From Aureococcus anophagefferens (lineage: Eukaryota > Sar > Pelagophyceae > Pelagomonadales > Pelagomonadaceae), in assembly GCF_000186865.1 (NCBI RefSeq), contig NW_008705594.1, positions 320,229 to 352,953 on the forward strand: a DNA stretch of 32,725 nt, in the 5' to 3' direction. The notes under the pieces were generated by a model. That model saw nothing but the letters and a program-made list of their open reading frames with translations. It was not told the origin of the DNA and made no database searches. A program made the translations under genes and the position numbers. Shown in pieces: positions 1-10,194 of this stretch (positions are counted from its first letter, which is position 1; each line of letters opens with the position of its first letter).

Positions 1-455
1 CGGCGGCCGCGCGCCACCACCAGGCGGCGACGCGGCTCCTGAGCGCCGCCCGTCCGCGGCGGCGGCCGCGGACGCCGCCGCGGCCGCGCGCCACGTGCGG
101 AGCGCGCCGCGCGAGGCCGGCGCGACGTGGCGGAGGCGCCGGATCGGCCGCGACGTCCGCCGCGGCCGCGGGGCCCTCGACGTCGGCGACGCGCGCCTTT
201 CACCAGCGGCCGAGCGCCGGCGCCGCGCCGCGGTGGAGCGCCTCCCAGCGCCGCCACCACGCGCCAAGGCCCCGCGCGAGCCGCCGGCGCCGCGACCGTG
301 CGCAGAGTAACGCACATAACTACCATGAGAACCGACGCGCTCCACGCGCCAGCGGCGCCGTCCGCGAGGCCCCGCGGCTGCGGCCGTTAGCCGCAGGGCG
401 CCACCCAGGACGCCGGGACGTGGGGGACCTCCGAGTAAGGCCTCGAGTAGGGCAG
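1..455. other. GC-rich stretch, no gene assigned
   Basis: This stretch is extremely GC-rich with many GCC/GCG triplets. Two overlapping plus frames stay open (95-310 and 127-390), but both translate into arginine, alanine and proline low complexity and neither has a recognisable domain. It probably holds the upstream part of the gene whose acidic end is seen at 456-583. I cannot place exon boundaries. Confidence 0.4.
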
Positions 456-583
456 GCTTTCTTCCGAGACGGCGACGAGTCCGTCTCCTCCCAGTACGCC
501 GAGCCCGAGGTCGACGAGTCCGACTCGGACGACGACGACGCCCGGCTCCGCGCCGACGCCGAGGCGCGCGAGGCGGGGGATTA
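456..583 (+). CDS. Acidic C-terminal exon of a truncated host gene
   Basis: From 456 one plus frame reads FFRDGDESVSSQYAEPE, then a run rich in Asp and Glu (DESDSDDDDARLRADAEA), and stops with TAA at 581-583. The strong acidic bias and GC-rich third positions look like a real protein tail. The sequence just before (GGGCAG at 450-455) could be a splice acceptor, and a GTAAGG donor-like string lies at 435. The resulting gap of 21 nt would be unusually small, so the true upstream exon is uncertain. No function can be inferred. The next gene, on the minus strand, ends 80-90 bp away, so the two genes are convergent. Confidence 0.35.
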
Positions 584-666
584 ACGTCTATTTTCGTGGG
601 ATACGCGATGGAGGCCTATCTTAGAGCGGACGCGCCGGCGCTCGCCGACGGGGCAATTTTTCCGTG

Positions 667-3600
667 TCATGGGACGGCGGGGTAAAAAAAAGAAGGGAAA
701 AAAAAGAAAAAAATGAGGCGCCGAAGGCGCCGAAGGCGCCGACACGCGCCGATACGCGTGACGCGGGCGGAGCTCGACAATCCAACAGCATGCAGCATGC
801 GGCACCGGTGATCCGCGGAGAGGTCGTCGTCGTCCCGGAGCGCCGGCACGGCGAGCTCGACGGGCTCGTCGGCCTCGTGGAGGCCGGCCTGCGTGAGGAG
901 CTCCGTGGCCGCGACGAAGGCCCGCTCGAGCACGGGCTGGTGCTGCCTGTCGAGCGGCGCGGTGAAGTCCAGGGGCGCCACGTAGCCCTTGGGGAGCACG
1001 TAGTCCTTGGAGGTCAGGCCCGCGGGGAGCGACGTCCGCGCCGGGCCCTCGTAGTTGAAGATGTCGTGCGCCTCGAAGTGGGCGACGAGGGCGGCGATGT
1101 CGGCCTGCGCGTTCTTCGACCGCCCGCCGGCCGCGGCCGCCGACGCGTCGCCCGTCGCGATGGCCGCGAACGACTTCGCGACGCCCGAGAGCAGGTCGTT
1201 GAGCGCCGAGTGGATCAGCACCTTGGCCACGCCGAACTTGGGGCCCATGCTCTTCTGGATCTCGCCCTGCTTGATCTCCTGCGCGGCGTCCGACGAGACC
1301 GCGTGGTGCTCCCGGCCGCTCAGGCTCACCGTGGACGCCGCGAGCAAGCCCTTCGCGACGTCCTCCGAGCTCGTCAGGAACTTGACGAGGCTGTAGAAGC
1401 ACTGGCGCTTGAGGTTGTACTTGTTCGTGATGTCGCAGGCGCCGAGGTGGATGAGCTGGAGCGCGAACGTGAGCATGGGCAGCTTGAGGCTGATGCTCTT
1501 CTTGCAGAAGCGGAAGTAGATGCCCATGCCGAAGACGAACCCACCGTAGTGGACGAAGGGCACGTCGCCCGTGCCCCGCTTCGCGCGGTACCACTCGAGG
1601 AAGTTGTCCATGTACAGCTCCGGCGTGTCGAGGTCGACGGGCGACTCGCGGAACGTCTGGCTCTTCCGGTGCGCGCGGAACAGGGCGGTGGCCATGGCCT
1701 CCCAGACGTGGTAGAAGAGCTCCGTGGCCTGGAAAAACTTGGCCGCCTTGATGGTGATGCCCTTGCGCTTGAGCACGTCGTGGGCGCAGCGTCCCAGGAG
1801 CGACTTGTAGTAGAGCTTGAAGATCACCTTGATTCCGCCGGCCTCCAGGAGGTGCCAGAGCCCCGGCAGATTGTGGATCCGAAGGAGCTCGGGGTAGGCG
1901 GCGTCGAAGCCGCCGTCGCCGTCGCCGCGGCCGTCCGCGCGGCCGACGTCGTCGTCGCCGCCGTCGTCGCCGCGCCGGTCCGCGGCCGTCGCGCCTCCGC
2001 CGTCGTCGGCCCTGAGGCGCGCCGCGGCGATGCGCGTCGCGAGGTCGTCGAGCCGTCGCGCCTTGGCCTGGTTCTCGTCGATGTGGCTCTGGATGAGGCG
2101 CGCGTACGCGTCGACGTCCGCGCGGCCCGCGGCGTCCAAATTCGCGTCGCCGAGGCCCTCGAGGACGTGGGCCCGGAAGCTCACGAGCGCGCCGCACGCC
2201 CGCGGTCCGGAGCGCTCGCCTAAGACCTTGGCCCGGTCGTCGACGATGTGGAGCCACCGCCCGGCGAACGCGCGCCGCTGCGCGGGCGTCGCCGCGGCGC
2301 GGATCGCGGCGGCTTCCGCCCGGTACGACGCGCGGAGCGGCAGCCCGCAGGTCGCGTCGCCGAGGACGTCCTCGAGGCCCTGCAGCGGGTCCCAGTCGTC
2401 GGGCGCCGACGATGTGCCCGGCTGCAGCCCCTGGGCCTTGATCGCGCGGAGGCAGGACTGGAACGCCCCGTCGGACGCCGTCGTCGGCCGCGGCGTCAGC
2501 TCGGGCCTCGCGACCGCGCGGGCCTCGCCGCGCGGCCGTGGAGCGGCGGCTCCCGTCGCGGGCAACAGGGCCGCACGGATCCTTCGCGGCCTCGCCGCCG
2601 AGGGTGACGTAGCCTCGCACGAGGTCGTTGCGGAGGTCTTCCGCGGAGCCGCCGCGCCTCTGGAAGTCCGCGCCCGACGTCGCGACCTTGTAGGCCTCGT
2701 AGCGGTCGCGGCTCTTGCCGCCCTTGGGATTTTGGAGGAGGAAGGAGAGGGGGACGTCGTCCTCGATGAACTTGCGGATGACGCGCATGCTGAGCAGGGT
2801 CGACGTCGGCCGCGGCGGCGCCCGCCGCGGCGGCGCCCGCCGCGGCGTCTCCGCGCACTCGTCGCAGAGGTGGTCGCCCCGCGACCGGTGGTCGACGCAG
2901 CTCACGTGGGCCTTTTGGCCGCAGCCGACGCAGAAGATGCTCGGCTCGGCGATGCCGAGCGGGTCCCCGCAGACGTAGCACGCCTCGTCGTCGTCGTCGC
3001 CGGCCTCTTCGAAGCGGTCCAGAGCGTCGCCGCCGTCGCCGCCGCGCGCCGACGCATCGCGCAGCGTGCAGGCGCGCGGCAGCCGCCCGGACTGCGCGGC
3101 CTGCGGGTCCACGGGCGGCTCGAGCCCGAACGACGGCGTCGTCGGCCGGTACGACGCCGTCGGCCGGTTCTTGCGCGCGGGCTCCAAGCTCTCCGCCGTG
3201 GCGGCGATGTCCGGCGGGACGACGAGGGGCGAGTAGTCGCGGCTCGCGAAGCAGGGCTCGTCGATGTTCTCGACGAGGTACTTGAGGAGGTTGATGCCGT
3301 TGAGCCTCGCGAGGCGGCAGATCGTCATGCCCGTGCCGTGATCGAGCTTCGCCGCGCGCTTGTACTGCGTGACGTCCTCGTTCATCCCGAAGCCCCAGGC
3401 CATGCAGGCCTCTTGGACCTGCTTGGAGCTCGGGTTGATCGCCAAGAAGGCGTCGAGCGACTCCCGCGGCGAGGGCCCGTCCTCGACGGCCGTCGACGTC
3501 GCCGCGACGGTCGCGGCCGTCGACGTCGCCGGGACCGCCGTCGACGGCGTCGCCGCCGGCGGCTGCGCCGAGACCGTCGTCGACGCCGCCGCGGCGTCGC

Positions 3601-6600
3601 CCGTCGGCCCGGCCAGCGGCGTCGCCGCCGCCGTCTCCGCGGCCTCGAGCGCGACGAGCTGCGCCGTCGTCCGCACGACGCGCTTGTCCAGGAGCCGCGA
3701 TAATTCGGCGACCGTCATGCCCGCGGCGTTGAGGCCGTTGCGGTAGAGGACGTAGTCGCCGACGTAGATCACCCAGTCCTTGCCCGGGTCGCCGCAGCCG
3801 ATGCCGAACCAGTCGAGCGCCTGGAGGCGCGCCTCGGCGACCTCGGGCACCTTCTGCGTGTTCTTGAGCTGGACCTCGAGGGACTTGACGTCGTCCTTCT
3901 TCCAGTCGTCCTCGAGCTGGAGCGGGCCCTCCGGCCGGTACTTGAAGGCGTCGGTCCACCGCGGCTTCTTGAAGACCGCCGGCGGGAACGCGCCCGGGTC
4001 GTGGCGCCAGACGAGCTTGTAGAGCGTGCGCTTCAGGAGGTCGCGGCCGTAGCCGCCGTCGACGCTCAGCACCCCGAGCTCCTTGGCGAGCCAGGGCTGG
4101 GAGTGGGCGTCGATGTCGAAGTCGGCCGCGCGGACCTCGACGAAGGGCTTCGAGCGCACGCCGAGCTCGCCTGTGTGCAAATCAACCAGTGAGCTGGGAC
4201 GTCGGGGCCAAACTTCAGAATTCTCTAGCTCGGTCAAATCGAAGTCGATTCGGCTGATTTTTGGACGAATCGATTGCTCTCAGCGAGGTCTCGAAGCACG
4301 GCGGAAGTGCTCGTGTCAAAACATTCGAATACGCGCACATTGAAGTCGGGTTGAAGATTTGATTTGCACGCCGAGCTCGCGGAGCGTCTTCTCCAGCGGC
4401 AGCGTCTGGAGCGGCCACGCGATCGCGAACCACGACTGGAGCAGCGGGTTGGTCTCGAACGAATTGAAGTGCTCCAGGCGCTGCTGCGCCCAGAGGCGCG
4501 TCCACTGCGCGTTGTCGTCGGCGAAGGCGACTCGCCGGCCCGGAAAGAGGCCCGGGTACGCGACCTTGGCGAGGCGCGCGGCGACCTTGCAAAAGCGCCA
4601 GGTCTCCGCGAAGGAGATGGTGTCGCCCATGCACCGGCGCCGCGTCTCGACGCTCGCGGCCGTCGCCCCGGTGGCCATGGCCGTGACGGCCGCGTGCCGC
4701 GGTAGCACGTTCTCGACGCCGCCCTTGGTCCTCCTGACCTTCGCGACCTCGAGGAGCTTGAGAAACACGCGCCGGCGCTTGATCAGCGCGAGCTCCGGCT
4801 TCGCCCGGGGCGTCGCCACGAGCTCGTCGAGCTGCTGCGCCAGGCCCGGCGCGGACGCGACGGCCGCGTCCAATACCTCCGCGCTCAGGTGCACTAGGTC
4901 GCCGACCTTGCTCAGCACGCCCAGCTCGGCCATCGAGAGGTCGCTGCTGTCGACGCCGACGATTAAGTCGATGTTGCGCGACGCCTGCTCGGACTGGAGC
5001 TTGGCGCGGTCCAGCGCGTCGCGGATGGCCTTCAACGCCGCGTCGAGCGTGACCGACGAAATCCCGTCGGCCTTGGCCGCCGCCGTCGCCTCGGCATCCC
5101 GCAGCTCCTCCGCGAGGGCCGCCTTCTCCTTCTCGAGGGCCGCGTTCTTGGCCTCCGCCCGCTCCACCTGCTCCTGCATGAGCTTCATGGCCGGGTCCTC
5201 CGTCTCGAGCCGCCGCTTCGGCGGCCGGCCGCGCGGCGCGCGCGCCGGGTCGCCGCTGTCGGGCGCCGACTCGACGACGGGCCCGCGGTCCGACACCATC
5301 TTCAGCGCCGCGAGCATGTTCGCGACGACGAAGGGGTCGCGGAGGAGCTCGGTGACCTGCCGGTTGAACGCGTTGAAGCGCGGCCGGCCGACGCCCTTCG
5401 GGTTCCACTTCGAGCCGCGCTGCGAGTCCTGGTCGTCGAGGAAGTAGTAGAGGGCGGCCGGCGACGGCGGCAGCGCGGCCTCGTCGATGACGTGCTGCGT
5501 GTTGCCCGTGAGGATGTCGCGGAGCCGCATGGCCTGCACGACGGGGAGAAGATCGGAGATCTTCGCCGCGCGTCGCGCCGAGGCCACGCCGACTCCGACG
5601 GCCGACATGCGAGGGCACGGGCGTGACGAAAGAGCCCCCGAAAAACAGTAGGACACGGGGATGGACTTGGGAAAGGGAGTCTCCAGAAGCCGCGCCGTGA
5701 GGTGTTCATCAACTCCGCGCCGCTGCCGCGTCTTCCCCAACGCCGGGGCCGAGGACGAAACAGCAGCGCGGACGCGTAGGAGGCCGGAAACGAAGAGCTC
5801 CGCGTCGCACGGCGTGCGGACGGCCCGGCCGTAGAAGGCCTCGGGCATCGGCCGCGGCCGCGGCGCCGGCGCCGGCGCCGAGACCGTCGGCGGCGGCCGC
5901 GCGGACGCCGGGGCCGTCGCCGACGCAGACGTATCGAGCCGGGGCCGTTGGCGGCCCAAAGCGTTCCACAGCCCTTCGAAAAAGCCGCGGGGCCGCTTCA
6001 CGGCCGCGGTCGAGGCCTCGGGGAGCGCCTCAGGCGCCGCGGGCCGCTCGCGCGGACCGCGCGCGGGCGGCGACGAGTTCTCCTTGTCCGCCGCCGAGCT
6101 CAGCCTCCGTGGCGCGCTCGCCGACGGCGATCGGCCCCGGGACCGGGACCGAGCCCGCGACCCCGACCACGACCGGCGGATCGCGCCGCCGCCCGACGCG
6201 AACTTCCGCGCGGAGCCCCGCTCGTTCCCCGCCGGCGTGCCGCCGCCGATCGAGCTCCGCGGCGGCGTGCCCGGCGCGGCGACGACGCGCGGCGCGCCGA
6301 GGAGCCCGTTGACGTCCAGGAGGGCCGCGCCGCCGCCCGAGGGCTCCGCCGAATCCCGCCCGGCGGGTGTTCCGCGCGGAGCCGCTGCACCTAGGCGAAC
6401 ACGGTCATGAGCAAACGGTCCCAGCCCCGACAAGGGCTTTCCCCGCGCCCCGTGAAGCGGTCCCCGCCCCTCTACTACCCCCCTGAACCCCCGAGTTCGA
6501 CGATTTCCCCGAGAGCGCGCGCCTCGCACGATTTCTTTCCAAACCCAAACTTCCAATGATTTCCAATGGTCGCGGCCCGGCGCCCCCGGGGGCGACCGTC

Positions 6601-6640
6601 CATGCGCGGCCCCGAGCCGAGTTTCGCGTCCGGGAAACAC
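667..6640 (-). CDS. Very large PHD-finger protein, three frames
   Basis: I read this as one minus-strand gene in three open segments. Segment 1 (about 6640-4380) begins with a Ser/Arg/Pro-rich region and has a coiled coil near 5090-5200. It continues without loss of sense into segment 2 (4170 to about 2560) if the AT-rich insertion at 4156-4380 and one copy of its direct repeat are removed. Segment 2 carries a PHD finger at 2855-2980, with spacing C-x2-C, C-x2-C, H-x2-C, C-x2-C. The frame then changes near 2540-2580, by an indel or an unresolved intron, into segment 3, which stops at 667. Segment 3 has a helical region (about 1200-1880) with weak resemblance to DUF6589-type proteins. The listed 5' end is a GTG, so the true start is unknown; in-frame ATG codons occur near 5849 and 5608. 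PHD fingers usually bind histone H3 tails, so a chromatin role is an inference. It could be host or mobile-element derived. Confidence 0.5.
4156..4380. mobile_element. Small TIR insertion with 15-bp direct repeats (MITE or introner-like)
   Basis: The 15-mer GCACGCCGAGCTCGC occurs at 4156-4170 and again at 4366-4380. Between the copies lies about 195 bp of AT-richer DNA whose ends are inverted repeats: GTGCAAATCAA at 4175-4185 and TTGATTTGCAC at 4359-4369. The insertion puts a stop (4316-4318) into the surrounding minus-strand frame. Removing it with one repeat copy rejoins the two flanking frames exactly. On the minus strand the insert could be spliced as a GC-AG intron (acceptor CACACAG), but a canonical GT donor does not give the correct frame. 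It is therefore either an intron-generating element or a disruptive insertion. Confidence 0.6.
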
Positions 6641-6703
6641 CGGGAAACCGGTTCGCGGGCCGCGCCCAGCCCGACCGAAGCGCCGGAAGCGAAAAACCGT
6701 CGG

Positions 6704-6891
6704 CCCGCAATCTTTATTCGCTAAGGACGCGTTAGTCTATCGTCTAGGGCGGCTTAGACGATGGTGGGCGTTTAGCGTGGAATCGCTGCCCGAGGACCTC
6801 CGGTGGGCTTCGTGACCCACCCGCTGTGCTAGCTCGGCCCGCCCGGGGCGTTCGGGGCCCCGCGGGCTGCGGAAGGGCGCCCCGTGCCGGG
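6704..6891 (+). repeat. Terminal inverted repeat, copy A
   Basis: This 188-bp repeat is nearly identical to 7972-8159 (same orientation) and to 14037-14224 (inverted). It starts with the ...GCAATCTTTATTCGCTAAGG end and contains an imperfect palindrome (ATCGTCTAG ... CTTAGACGAT) that could form a hairpin. The 15-mer CTAGGGCGGCTTAGA at 6744-6758 recurs exactly in the internal decamer array at 10274-10288. Confidence 0.85.
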
Positions 6892-6900
6892 CGTGACGCC

Positions 6901-7794
6901 ATGCCACAAGGCGCTTCTCGCGCGGCCGCTGCTTGCGATGATGTCGGGCCGGATGAGCTGCGCGCGATGGAGGGTGAGTTGCACAGGTTCTTGCACAAGC
7001 TTACCGACGGTAACCCGGCGCATGCGGTGAACATAATGACCACCGCGTTGCGTTACATTCCTCAAAGTAATTTCGAGGTGCGGCCGAATCCATTCGGTTC
7101 TTACGGTGGCTCCCTTGACTTTGTTGGTGCTCCCTATGGTCTGGAGCCTGGTGCACTTCGTGCTGCTTCTGATGAGATTGTGCGCAACTGGGATAATGTG
7201 GAGATTCGCACAAAACAATTTTGGCATGGCTTCGAGTACGGTGTGCTACAAGACGAGGATGCGGATGCGTTTCCTGCTCACGTCAGGAGAATGCCCAGAC
7301 AAGTTGCCTTTAATCTTAGCTCAGGGCGAGCGCGGGAATCGAAATTGTTTCCATGTCTGCGGCAAATACTGCACACAATTCTAGAACGTGTCCGTGTGCT
7401 CGGGTTTCATTTGACGCTCATGGACTTGCACGTGCTCCGGCAGTCTTCAGAACACGCATGTTTTGAGGAGCATCTCGATTTACACAATGCCAATGATGTC
7501 GCCATAATCTGTGTTCTTTCTAGAAGTGATACTCACGATGAAAGTGAAGATGCGGAAGAGTACGCTCAGGAAAAAAGTGGAGTTCACATCCGGACGTTAC
7601 CTTCGTCTCAAACATGTCCCAAAGTACGTTTTTCATGGTTGTGTGTTGTGATGGAACTTTTGTAGGTGTGGCTGCCTTTAAAGCAGCCGGGCGACGGTGT
7701 CTTGATTCGCGGGAACAAGCACTACCATATAACGTGTCCTCCCCCGGACGGAGTTGAGATTTTGAAGCTAGTTCTATTTTGCTCGGAGGACTAG
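6901..7794 (+). CDS. 2OG-Fe(II) oxygenase-like protein, copy A (6901-7623 + 7666-7794)
   Basis: The ATG is at 6901, just inside the terminal repeat. A 42-nt intron (7624-7665, GTACGT...TTGTAG) joins lysine codon AAA to GTG in frame and gives 283 residues. Near residue 191 the sequence CFEEHLDLHNANDVAII has the H-x-D pattern of the double-stranded beta-helix dioxygenases. The C-terminal part has PGDGVLIRGNKHYHI, fitting the glycine, aspartate and distal histidine of the same fold (H262 or H260). The usual arginine ten residues after that histidine is replaced by Glu, with Lys275 nearby. TET/JBP-type nucleic-acid dioxygenases have similar HxD...H layouts and occur on some transposons, so that is the favoured guess; another 2OG oxygenase is possible. 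This copy keeps about 35 residues before the HxD motif that the second copy lacks. Confidence 0.5.
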
Positions 7795-7971
7795 GATGCA
7801 TGCGCTAAAAATGTAAGTAGGTTGGGGGATAGGCGAGCGAGGTCGGTTGGGAACTAGTGGAGTTTCAGGTGCCAGCTCAAGCGTAGTTTCGTAGTGCTTC
7901 AATTGCGGTCTTTACGTTTCTTTGTTGCTATTTTTAGCTCGCCGCTTCCCCGGGGTATCACAGACTTTGAC

Positions 7972-8159
7972 CCGGCAATCTTTATTCGCTAAGGCCGCGT
8001 TAGTCTATCGTCTAGAGCGGCTTAGACGATGGTGGGCGTTTAGCGTGGAATCGCTGCCCCAGGACCTCCGGTGGGCTTCGCGACCCACCCGCTGTGCTAG
8101 CTCGGCCCGCCCGGGGCGTTCGGGGCCCCGCGGGCTGCGGAAGGGCGCCCCGTGCCGGG
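7972..8159 (+). repeat. Left terminal inverted repeat (copy B)
   Basis: It begins CCGGCAATCTTTATTCG and is the inverted match of 14037-14224, with the same length of 188 bp. The internal palindrome around 8008-8030 is present, with GCGG rather than GGCGG at the loop relative to copy A. Sequence after 8159 diverges from the other two copies, so this is the true inner limit of the left repeat. Confidence 0.85.
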
Positions 8160-8310
8160 GCATTCAGCGCTGCTCGCAGCGCCCCGCGCGCGGCGTCTTC
8201 GTGTCGCTGCAAACGTGCGATTTCGCTGCCTCTGGCGTGCTCGTTTGTGTTTTCCGAGAGTGTGGAGGTAGGGTTGGGGCGCGGGTTGCCGGTTTTTTTT
8301 TTCGTGCGTC

Positions 8311-9221
8311 ATGTCTTCGCCCGCAAAGAAGTCGAAGGTCGTTTGGATCGGAGAAAGCTACCGTCGAGACATGGACGAAGCTAAGGAACGTCTTGCGCGT
8401 ATAATGGAGCAGCTGCGCGTGCGAGAAGCCTCCATCTGCTGCAGTAACAATGGGACCAAAAAAAGGAGTACGCCTCTTCCACCTTGTGGGCTCAATGCTC
8501 CTGAAAAATATGGGGATTTCGCCTACGAGTTTGGGTCGCACAACTTCACGTTTTTGCAACGGATCTACGCTATTAGTAATGGCAGATGCGGGTGCATCGG
8601 CGTGGATGGTGATCCGAACATGTGTCCGCACGTGCTCTGTTCGTTCCGTGACTTTTGGTTGTACAAACGTCATTACTTCAAGCGTTGTCCGCCCGGTGTT
8701 TGTGTTTTTGCTGGGAATTGTTGCGCTCGATAGACCTTGTGAATGGTGCTCCTCTTACGGAGGAGCAAGCGCGAAAGATTGAGTTTGGCAACGAGACGTT
8801 GATGTGGATAAGTTTGCTGATGATCGCCGCATGGCAGGTGAACCCGCTTTGCAAGGTGATCATGGAAATACCTGCGGGCTATGGCCCAAAGCAGCCCATT
8901 TGCAAGGATGTGTTTCATTCTATTTTGGGGCTTAAGAAAACTGCCCTCTGCAAATGCATGCTTTTTGGGACGCCTTATCGGAAGGAGATAGTCATATACA
9001 ACAACTTGAAAAGCTGGCATGTAAATGACCTGCCTTATGAGGAGCGCATTTGCACGGCTTCTCATAGATGTCACCACTTTCCGCATAGAGAGACGTGCTG
9101 CGGTGTAGTGGCTCGCGAGAGTGCTGATTTTGGACTCGCGATGGCAGGTTCGCTCGCACGAGCGGCATACAAGGACCTGCTCCTTATAGACGATTCTCGG
9201 GGTAGTATGCAACTAGCGTAG
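8311..9221 (+). CDS. Cytosine-5 DNA methyltransferase-like protein (8311-8695 + 8734-9221)
   Basis: The ATG at 8311 opens a frame that joins the following frame through a 38-nt intron (8696-8733, GTGTTT...GATAG), giving 290 residues. The C-terminal half resembles phage or virus-type cytosine-5 methyltransferases. It has a helix like the one after motif IV (ARKIEFGNETLMW), then a motif VI-like MEIPAG near 8862 in place of ENP, then a motif VIII-like LFGTPYRKEIVIYNN near 8960-9003. A cysteine/histidine-rich stretch follows. Upstream, CIGVDGDP suits the acidic motif after the SAM-binding strand. The catalytic Pro-Cys pair is not clear: the spliced sequence reads RCPPD where SPPC would be expected. 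It may be inactive, the splice model may be slightly wrong, or the fold call may be wrong. It is the first gene inside the left TIR. Confidence 0.45.
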
Positions 9222-9326
9222 ATTCCGATACTCTAGTATAATAAGATCCGGGTTATCGCTAAAAACTCCCATTTGTTCCTATTGAACAGGCAGTCATCAT
9301 GGGAGAAAGCACCCGAGCGTGATGAT

Positions 9327-10194
9327 TCACGGCTGCGTTAGACGCTTCGCGTGTTCCATGAATTCACCAAAAGTAATGGCGCCTGCGCGCAAGAAAGCTG
9401 CTAGGGTTGCCATCTCTTCTGTGGCGTTGCCTGCTGCAGGTGCCGCGGCTGCAGGTGCTGCGGTTGCAGGTGCTGCGGTTGCAGGTGCTGCGGGTGCATG
9501 TGCTGCGGGTGCATGTGCTGCAGCTGCTAGCATCAGTGCAGCTGGAGCTGGTGCTGGTGCTGCCGGTGCAAAAAGAGCCGGAGGTGTTTGTGGAGGTGGA
9601 AACAGGGTCGGATTCTGGCCTTGCGGTTGTTTCTGGCCTTGCGATTGAGCTGGAGACCTCTGAGTATATTCCATGTAATGGAGGTGCTGTAATTTCGCTC
9701 GCTCCGCGTCTAACTTGGCCGCTTCTCTGTTCAATTTTTCCGAGATCGTCAGCCCCCATTCGATGGATTCTTTAGTTTGCTTAGCTCCTTTCTCGAACCA
9801 TTCTTCTTTGAAACTGTTCGCCTGTGTGTCATTGGGGTTTTGAAGAGAAAGTAGTTTTTGATTTGTTTGTTGGTGTTGTTGTTGGAGTTCTGCTTGATCT
9901 TTTTCTGCTGCTCGTCCCGGCCGGGTTTGGTTTAACCACGTGCCAGCTGTCCAACATTGTCAGCTTGTCCGGGTCAAGCCCGCCTCTGGTCCTTTTGTGC
10001 CACGTGACGTAAATCGCCCAACCATGCTCATTAGCGGTGACAGAGGTCACGCGGCATTCTTTTACGACGCCGTGGAGCGTCACGAGCAGCTCGTCGCCTT
10101 CCGCCACGTCGCGCCAGTTCCACGTGCGTTCGTCCGCCGGCGGCTTCCTCTGATTCGAGAACTTCTTCGGCGTAATGGCGGGTTCCGGCGCCAT
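9327..10194 (-). CDS. Small SH3/Tudor-like plus coiled-coil protein, frame change inside
   Basis: The ATG is at 10194. The first frame (10194-9829) gives 121 residues: a basic start, then WRDVAEGDELLVTLHGVV and later WAIYVTWHKR, which suggest a small beta-barrel of SH3 or Tudor type, then a Ser/Thr/Lys-rich end. A second minus frame is open from about 9910 to 9327 and reads as a continuation: a glutamine and charged coiled coil, then WFEKGAKQTKESIEWGLT, then Pro/Ala/His-rich repeats, ending EFMEHAKRLTQP. I found no short intron that joins the frames correctly, so a frameshift is more likely. It starts divergently from the transposase. Its role is unknown; a DNA- or chromatin-binding accessory is possible. 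Confidence 0.45.
9430..9560. repeat. Degenerate tandem repeat coding Ala/Pro/Thr
   Basis: Copies of a roughly 15-bp unit like GCAGGTGCTGCGGTT follow one another with few changes. On the minus strand they encode the Ala/Pro-rich tract of the gene above. Such tracts change length easily, which may explain instability here. Confidence 0.6.

Larger units (their letters stand above)
6704..7881 (-). mobile_element. Right-end fragment of the TIR transposon (copy A)
   Basis: This segment matches 13149-14224 in inverted orientation over its whole length. It holds the 188-bp terminal repeat, the complete 2OG-oxygenase-like gene, and the last codons plus stop of the transposase gene on the opposite strand (about 7853-7881). 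The transposase remnant shows that it is the right end of a second full element and not merely a long inverted repeat. It is broken at 7881, and 90 bp of unrelated sequence separates it from the complete element. It differs from the other copy mainly by an extra in-frame block of about 105 bp near 7294-7400. Confidence 0.8.

Noticed and set aside
664..3703. Long plus-strand open frames (519 aa at 664-2223 and 557 aa at 2030-3703)
   Set aside because: They are antisense shadows of the GC-rich minus-strand PHD gene, with Arg/Val/Ala-rich translations and no domains.
4359..5447. Plus-strand open frame of 362 aa
   Set aside because: It is a Ser/Arg/Ala-rich shadow of the minus-strand coiled-coil coding frame.
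9430..9560. CRISPR-like array
   Set aside because: The repeats are contiguous, degenerate and coding for Ala/Pro, with no spacers.
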